This document shows positions 14,543 through 18,840 of a stretch of 18,840 bases of DNA, piece by piece. The DNA comes from an uncultured Acetatifactor sp. (GTDB taxonomy: Bacteria; Bacillota; Clostridia; Lachnospirales; Lachnospiraceae). The position numbers and the translations under genes are program-made. The stretch lies in the NCBI GenBank assembly GCA_934394665.1, contig CAKRRS010000054.1, positions 1 through 18,840 on the forward strand, in the 5' to 3' direction. The notes under the pieces are model-generated. The model saw only the letters and a list, made by a program, of their open reading frames with translations. It was not told the DNA's origin and ran no database searches. The stretch's first letter is position 1. Every line of letters starts with the position of its first letter.

Positions 14543-15772
14543 GTGGCTACCGTGAAAATGGAGTATCTTTTTATTGCAAAGAAAACACAAAATGATGTGA
14601 CAATAGAGAGACTTATAAAAGAAATTTTTGAAGATATCAGTACAAGGGTGACAAATGAATCGCTATATATTGGAGAAATAGAAATTCAATACAAGATAGA
14701 AAGAAAAAGAGCAAATTCAAGATGTTATTTAGAGTTAAAATCTACAGCAAGGGTGGATAAAGGTGTAAAAGCCTTATCTATTATAGATAAGGAGATAATG
14801 ACATCTGCTAAACAAAAATATTTTACATGTATTAGAGTATTTGATGGTGTATCGGAATCCTATTGCGAAAGACTATATCCAAGATATTCAAAATTTGAAC
14901 GAAAAATGAGGCAATTAGTATTATTGGTATTAACCAAGGCATTTGGAGCTTCGTGGGATAAAGAAACAATATCTAAGAAAGAAATGGATTCATTAAAAGA
15001 AATTGCTAGAAAGAAAGTAGTTGATGAGAAGACAAAGGAAAGAAATATTCCCATAAGTGAAATATTAGAACAAATGGATTTGTATACTTTGGAAAAATAT
15101 CTTTTTGAACGACGAGAAGTAGAATATGGGGAATTTTTTAAAACATATTTATCCAAGGATAAATTGTTGGAAATGGAAAAAAATGATATTTGTAATGTCA
15201 TAGATAAGATGCGACCGAAGAGTTTGTGGGAGCGCCATTTTGAACAGTTTGGAAAACAAAACGAATGGGAAGAAAGAATAAAATCAGTTCATGAAGTAAG
15301 AAATTATGTTGCTCATAATAAAACTGTATCTAATGAGGAATATCAAGTTACGGTAAAACGATTGAGCATAATAAACAAAAAGTTGGAAGAGACGATAAAA
15401 AAGATAGAAGATCAAGAATTCAATGATCTTACAATCGTGGATATTGCTGAAAGTTTTGCTGCCCTGGCAAAAGGTTTATCTGGTATCATAAAAAAATATG
15501 ATATTGACGCGATGGTAAATGGACTTTCAAATATAATAAAGAACATTATAAGTCCGATATCAAACGATTTATTAGCTACATCATTAAATTCAAATGCGTT
15601 TACAACACAACAAGAAACGCTAAAAAGAAATTTAGAAGATAGGGGAGTGCAATTCAGGCAATCTTTTACTGTGCCAGAGACGTTGGAATTGCCTGACATC
15701 TCATCAGAAACAAGTGAAACATTGCATACGGCAAGTTTGATTGATACGACATTTTCTGATGATGAAAAATGA
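14543..15772 (+). CDS. HEPN-like protein beside an R-M system, function unknown
   Basis: A 409-aa cytosolic protein from a GTG start, with AAAAGGGG 10 bases upstream; an ATG at 14558 is an alternative. The N-terminal 100 residues are beta-rich and unfamiliar. Residues 111-145 (LYPRYSKFERKMRQLV, then FGASW) and 225-275 (LWERHFEQFG, then VHEVRNYVAHNKTVSNEEY) follow the helical pattern of HEPN defence proteins. R253-N-Y-V-A-H258 matches the R-x4-H catalytic motif of HEPN RNases. The last 100 residues look disordered and Ser/Thr-rich. It lies 44 bases after the endonuclease gene in the same direction and with the same AT bias, so it probably belongs to the island. It may be an RNase acting when restriction fails, or an R-M accessory factor; neither is shown. 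Confidence 0.7.
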   Translation: MATVKMEYLFIAKKTQNDVTIERLIKEIFEDISTRVTNESLYIGEIEIQYKIERKRANSRCYLELKSTARVDKGVKALSIIDKEIMTSAKQKYFTCIRVFDGVSESYCERLYPRYSKFERKMRQLVLLVLTKAFGASWDKETISKKEMDSLKEIARKKVVDEKTKERNIPISEILEQMDLYTLEKYLFERREVEYGEFFKTYLSKDKLLEMEKNDICNVIDKMRPKSLWERHFEQFGKQNEWEERIKSVHEVRNYVAHNKTVSNEEYQVTVKRLSIINKKLEETIKKIEDQEFNDLTIVDIAESFAALAKGLSGIIKKYDIDAMVNGLSNIIKNIISPISNDLLATSLNSNAFTTQQETLKRNLEDRGVQFRQSFTVPETLELPDISSETSETLHTASLIDTTFSDDEK

Positions 15773-15790
15773 AGTAAAAAGAGATTATTT

Positions 15791-16468
15791 ATGAACAAAC
15801 TCAATTATCAAAAAGAATTAGAGAAAGTTTTAAATACCCTGCAGGAGAAGGGCGAGTCGTCACCGGATTGGCGGCCGCCCCGCCTGTTTCTGCATAGCTG
15901 CTGTGCTCCCTGCAGCAGTTATTGTCTGGAATATCTGTGCCGTTATTTTTTGATCACGGTATTTTATTACAATCCCAACATTTCTTTTTCCGAGGAATAC
16001 AGAAAGCGCGTGGCGGAGCAGAAGCGTCTGATCGCAGCTTATAATGCAGAGAAAAAAGGCTGGCAGATCGACATCGTGGAAGGAGATTACGAGCCGGAAA
16101 AGTTTTATGAAATGGCAAAAGGCTATGAGAACTGTCCGGAAGGCGGAGAACGGTGTTTTCGGTGTTTTGATCTCCGGTTACGAAAGACGGCGGAGCTGGC
16201 ACTTGCCGGAGACTGTGATTATTTTGCCACGACATTGACCATCAGCCCCCTGAAAAATGCGGCGAAGATCAACGAGATCGGACAGGCTCTGTCACAGGAA
16301 TACGGTATTGCCTGGCTGCCTTCGGATTTCAAGAAAAAGAACGGCTATAAGAGATCTATCGAATTGTCCGCGGAGTATGAGCTGTACAGACAGAACTATT
16401 GTGGCTGCGCGTTTTCCAGGGCGGAGCGGGAAGTACAGATTGCGGAGCAAAGAGAGCATTCAGAATAG
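15791..16468 (+). CDS. queH: Epoxyqueuosine reductase QueH
   Basis: A 225-aa QueH protein, which reduces epoxyqueuosine to queuosine in tRNA, the last step of queuosine synthesis. The cysteine ligands are all visible: LHSCCAPCSS (C37, C38, C41), RCFRCFDLRL (C122, C125) and NYCGC (C204, C206), with the typical TTLTISPLKN block. The start ATG at 15791 gives the usual short N-terminal leader; the ribosome binding site is weak (AAAAAGAG). It begins 18 bases after the HEPN-like gene, and the DNA changes from AT-rich to about half GC within its first 60 bases. So the island joins the core chromosome here, and queH may now be read from the island or its own weak promoter. Confidence 0.95.
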   Translation: MNKLNYQKELEKVLNTLQEKGESSPDWRPPRLFLHSCCAPCSSYCLEYLCRYFLITVFYYNPNISFSEEYRKRVAEQKRLIAAYNAEKKGWQIDIVEGDYEPEKFYEMAKGYENCPEGGERCFRCFDLRLRKTAELALAGDCDYFATTLTISPLKNAAKINEIGQALSQEYGIAWLPSDFKKKNGYKRSIELSAEYELYRQNYCGCAFSRAEREVQIAEQREHSE

Positions 16469-16510
16469 GTGGGCAGGAACTAAGGAACCAGACAGACCGA
16501 TAATTATTGG

Positions 16511-16539
16511 TTGCGATTCCAATAAAAGTAAGCTATAGT
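16511..16539 (+). promoter_or_regulatory. Probable promoter of argS
   Basis: TTGCGA (16511-16516), a 17-base spacer and TATAGT (16534-16539). It lies in the 174-base gap before argS. No T-box elements were found in this leader. Confidence 0.45.
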
Positions 16540-16642
16540 AAATGTTAGTAATTATTCAGAAAGTCATTCACAAAATATAGAATGGATATCCGGATAATCG
16601 TATCATAGTATAAGTAACAGCGCAGTGAATAGGAGTATTACC

Positions 16643-18409
16643 ATGAAGAAATTTTTAGAGATGCTGACGGAGGAAATGCAGCAGGCATTTACCGCAGCAG
16701 GTTATGATGGGACACTGGGAAAGGTAATGTTGTCTAACCGTCCCGACTTATGTGAATATCAGTGTAACGGAGCGATGGCAGGTGCAAAACTGTACAAGAA
16801 GGCTCCCATTATGATTGCAAATGATGTGGCAGAGAAGCTTGCGGACAGCAAGGTGTTTTCCGAGGCTGTGGCCGTGGCTCCCGGCTTCTTAAATTTGAAA
16901 GTCAGCGAAAGCTTTTTGCTGACCTACTTACAGGGCATGGAAGCAAGTGAAAAATTCGGTCTGGAGAAGCCTGCTCATCCCAAGAAGATCATCATCGATT
17001 ACGGTGGACCCAATGTGGCAAAACCGCTACATGTAGGACACTTACGTTCCGCAGTCATTGGTGAGAGCGTGAAGCGTATCAGCCGTTATGCCGGTCATGA
17101 AGTCATCGGCGATGTACATCTGGGCGACTGGGGACTGCAGATGGGACTGGTGATCACCGGTCTGCAGGAGAGACAGCCGGATCTGGTATATTTTGATGAA
17201 AATTACACCGGGGAGTATCCCGAGGAGGCCCCCTTTACCATCAGCGAGCTGGAGGAAATCTACCCTGCAGCCAGTGCGAAATCCAAGGAAGATCCCGAGT
17301 ACAAGGCAAAAGCCATGGAGGCAACCTTCAAGCTGCAGAGCGGCGTGAGAGGATATCGCGCTCTGTGGAAACATATCATCAATGTATCCGTGAATGACCT
17401 GAAGAAGAACTATTCCAAGTTAAACGTAGCGTTTGACCTGTGGAAGGGAGAGAGCGATGTCCATGACATCATCCCGGAGATGGTTGCTTATATGAAGGAT
17501 AACGGATATGCACACTTAAGCGAGGGCGCACTGGTGGTGGATGTCAAGGAAGACACCGACACCAAGGAGATCCCTCCCTGCATGATCTTAAAATCCGATG
17601 GCGCTTCTCTGTACAACACCACAGATCTGGCTACCATCATGGAGCGTATGAAGCTGTATCATCCGGACGAACTGATCTATGTCGTTGATAAGCGTCAGGA
17701 ACTGTATTTCGAGCAGGTATTCCGCTGCGCAAGGAAGACCAAGCTGGTGGAACCCGAGACAGAGCTGAAGTTCTTAGGCTTCGGTACCATGAACGGCAAA
17801 GACGGCAAGCCCTTTAAGACCAGACAGGGCGGTGTTATGCGTCTGGAGAACCTGATCAAGGACACCCAGGACGAGATGTATCAGAAGATCAAGGAAGGCC
17901 GTGACATGGACGATGCCGAGGCAAGAAAGGTTGCGGATGTAGTTGCTATTTCCGCACTGAAATACGGCGATCTGTCCAATCAGGCTTCCAAGGATTATGT
18001 ATTCGATATCGACCGCTTCACTTCCTTTGAAGGAGATACCGGTCCTTATATCCTGTATACCATCGTTCGTATCAAGTCGATCCTGAACAAATTCAAAGAG
18101 CAGGGCGGCGACTTAAGCAGCGTAGCACTGAAACAGCCCGGCAATGCATCCGAAAAAGAACTTGCCATGGAGCTGGCACAGTTTGGCACCATGATTGCTA
18201 CCGCAGCAGAAGAACTGGCACCGCATAAGGTATGCGCTTATATCTATGACCTCGCCAATGCCTTTAACCACTTCTACCATGAGACCAAGATCCTGGGAGA
18301 AGAGAACGAAGAACGTAAAGAAGGCCTGGTGGCACTGCTGGTACTCACCAGAGATATTCTGGAGACCTGCATCGATATGCTGGGATTCGAAGCACCGGAA
18401 AAGATGTAA
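16643..18409 (+). CDS. argS: Arginyl-tRNA synthetase
   Basis: A 588-aa class I synthetase that charges tRNA-Arg with arginine using ATP; it needs tRNA for amino acid activation. The ATG at 16643 has AGGAG (16631-16635) at seven bases. The N-terminal Add-1 domain covers about residues 1-100. The HIGH-type motif is HVGH (130-133) within PNVAKPLHVGHLRS. The KMSKS-equivalent loop FKTRQGG is near 391-397, as in other ArgRS that lack a strict KMSKS. The C-terminal anticodon-binding domain starts near residue 460, with FNHFYHETKIL. Length and motifs are normal. The DNA is GC-richer than the R-M island. Confidence 0.97.
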   Translation: MKKFLEMLTEEMQQAFTAAGYDGTLGKVMLSNRPDLCEYQCNGAMAGAKLYKKAPIMIANDVAEKLADSKVFSEAVAVAPGFLNLKVSESFLLTYLQGMEASEKFGLEKPAHPKKIIIDYGGPNVAKPLHVGHLRSAVIGESVKRISRYAGHEVIGDVHLGDWGLQMGLVITGLQERQPDLVYFDENYTGEYPEEAPFTISELEEIYPAASAKSKEDPEYKAKAMEATFKLQSGVRGYRALWKHIINVSVNDLKKNYSKLNVAFDLWKGESDVHDIIPEMVAYMKDNGYAHLSEGALVVDVKEDTDTKEIPPCMILKSDGASLYNTTDLATIMERMKLYHPDELIYVVDKRQELYFEQVFRCARKTKLVEPETELKFLGFGTMNGKDGKPFKTRQGGVMRLENLIKDTQDEMYQKIKEGRDMDDAEARKVADVVAISALKYGDLSNQASKDYVFDIDRFTSFEGDTGPYILYTIVRIKSILNKFKEQGGDLSSVALKQPGNASEKELAMELAQFGTMIATAAEELAPHKVCAYIYDLANAFNHFYHETKILGEENEERKEGLVALLVLTRDILETCIDMLGFEAPEKM

Positions 18410-18611
18410 ATCATAATATTTAGTAAACCCGTTGAAAAGCGGGGACACTTGCAATCAGGCATTTGCGGATATAAAAGATTATCGGTTAGATGCCATGATC
18501 GGGCAGTCTTCGCTGAATCTGTTTCCACAGACGGATGCTGTGAGCGGAATCCTGAGATATAGTATTGTCTTAATTGTATGCAAAATTTTTACAAAAATAT
18601 CAAAAAACTTG

Positions 18612-18640
18612 TTGACAAACATCACTCTCCATTGTATACT
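18612..18640 (+). promoter_or_regulatory. Consensus promoter of the tRNA cluster
   Basis: Perfect TTGACA (18612-18617), a 17-base spacer and TATACT (18635-18640), one base from consensus. It lies 30 bases before the first tRNA, in a 260-base gap after argS that shows no other clear feature and no convincing argS terminator. Confidence 0.9.
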
Positions 18641-18669
18641 GAACAAGTCGGTTGCGAAAGCAACGAAAT

Positions 18670-18742
18670 GGAATCTTAGCTCAGCTGGGAGAGCATCTGC
18701 CTTACAAGCAGAGGGTCATAGGTTCGAGCCCTATAGGTTCCA
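18670..18742 (+). tRNA. tRNA-Val(TAC)
   Basis: A 73-base cloverleaf with acceptor GGAATCT/AGGTTCC, D-arm TAGCTCAGCTGGGAGAGCA, anticodon arm CTGCC-TTACAAG-CAG (anticodon TAC) and T-arm GGTTCGAGCC. CCA is not encoded. A hairpin with a GAAA loop (18651-18664) precedes it. Confidence 0.97.
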
Positions 18743-18764
18743 TTCCAACTTCGGTTGGTCATAT

Positions 18765-18838
18765 GGCGAGATAGCTCAGTTGGCTAGAGCATGCGGTTCA
18801 TACCCGCAGTGTCGAGGGTTCGAATCCCCCTCTCGCTA
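18765..18838 (+). tRNA. tRNA-Met(CAT), elongator type
   Basis: A 74-base cloverleaf with acceptor GGCGAGA/TCTCGCT, anticodon loop TTCATAC (anticodon CAT) and T-arm GGTTCGAATCC. The GGCGAGA acceptor fits elongator Met rather than initiator (CGCGGGG type) or tRNA-Ile(CAT). CCA is not encoded. It is separated from tRNA-Val by a CCAAC-TTCG-GTTGG hairpin (18745-18758). The cluster probably continues outside the window. Confidence 0.93.
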
Positions 18839-18840
18839 TT

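Noticed and set aside
16469..16642. T-box riboswitch before argS
   Set aside because: No conserved T-box sequence, antiterminator or terminator hairpin is visible.
18518..18531. Terminator of argS
   Set aside because: TCTGT/ACAGA is a 5-bp stem without a T-rich tail, so it was not called.
18765..18838. tRNA-Ile(CAT) with lysidine
   Set aside because: The acceptor and anticodon-arm sequences fit elongator tRNA-Met better.

Overview
The window looks like chromosome of a low-to-moderate GC Gram-positive anaerobe, most likely a Clostridia/Lachnospiraceae-type gut bacterium. The clues are strong AGGAGG-type ribosome binding sites, lipoproteins with [LA][AT][AG]C lipoboxes, a QueH-type epoxyqueuosine reductase, an MsmK/UgpC-type sugar ABC system with a cytosolic GH13 glucosidase, and Firmicutes-type tRNAs. 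Genus cannot be fixed from the sequence alone.

Layout. (1) 1-238: a non-coding array in which an 8-bp arm (GGGTATAG) and its reverse complement alternate every 26 bp, giving 52-bp tandem units; the array runs off the left edge. It sits just upstream of an AT-rich gene (312-1091) with a nuclease-like C-terminal motif set. (2) 1181-3312: four small housekeeping or accessory genes on the plus strand (Dabb domain, GNAT, Nudix, GNAT), closed by a strong hairpin terminator at 3365-3400. (3) 3471-3526: a three-way-junction palindromic element. (4) 3574-9480: minus-strand block with a promoter-driven OB-fold-like lipoprotein and a four-gene sugar importer transcribed in the order ATPase, permease, permease, binding protein. 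(5) 9708-10457: an FRG-domain gene, also minus strand. (6) 10508-10698: a dense intergenic set of hairpins. (7) 10822-12360: a plus-strand GH13 alpha-glucosidase with a recognisable promoter and an AAAACGTTTT operator-like palindrome, followed by a terminator. (8) 12604-15772: an AT-rich defence island with a C5-cytosine methyltransferase, an Eco47II/Sau96I-like (GGNCC-type) restriction endonuclease and a third gene carrying a HEPN RNase-like R-x4-H motif. (9) 15791-18409: core genes queH and argS. (10) 18612-18838: a consensus promoter and the start of a tRNA cluster, tRNA-Val(TAC) and tRNA-Met(CAT).

How the genes fit together. The importer and GH13 enzyme form a plausible uptake and cytosolic hydrolysis module for alpha-glucosides; the substrate is inferred. 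The restriction-modification genes and the HEPN-like gene are co-directional and tightly spaced and probably arrived together. The least explained parts are the 26-bp alternating array with its adjacent nuclease-like gene, the HEPN-like companion of the restriction system, and the structured intergenic elements around the sugar block.
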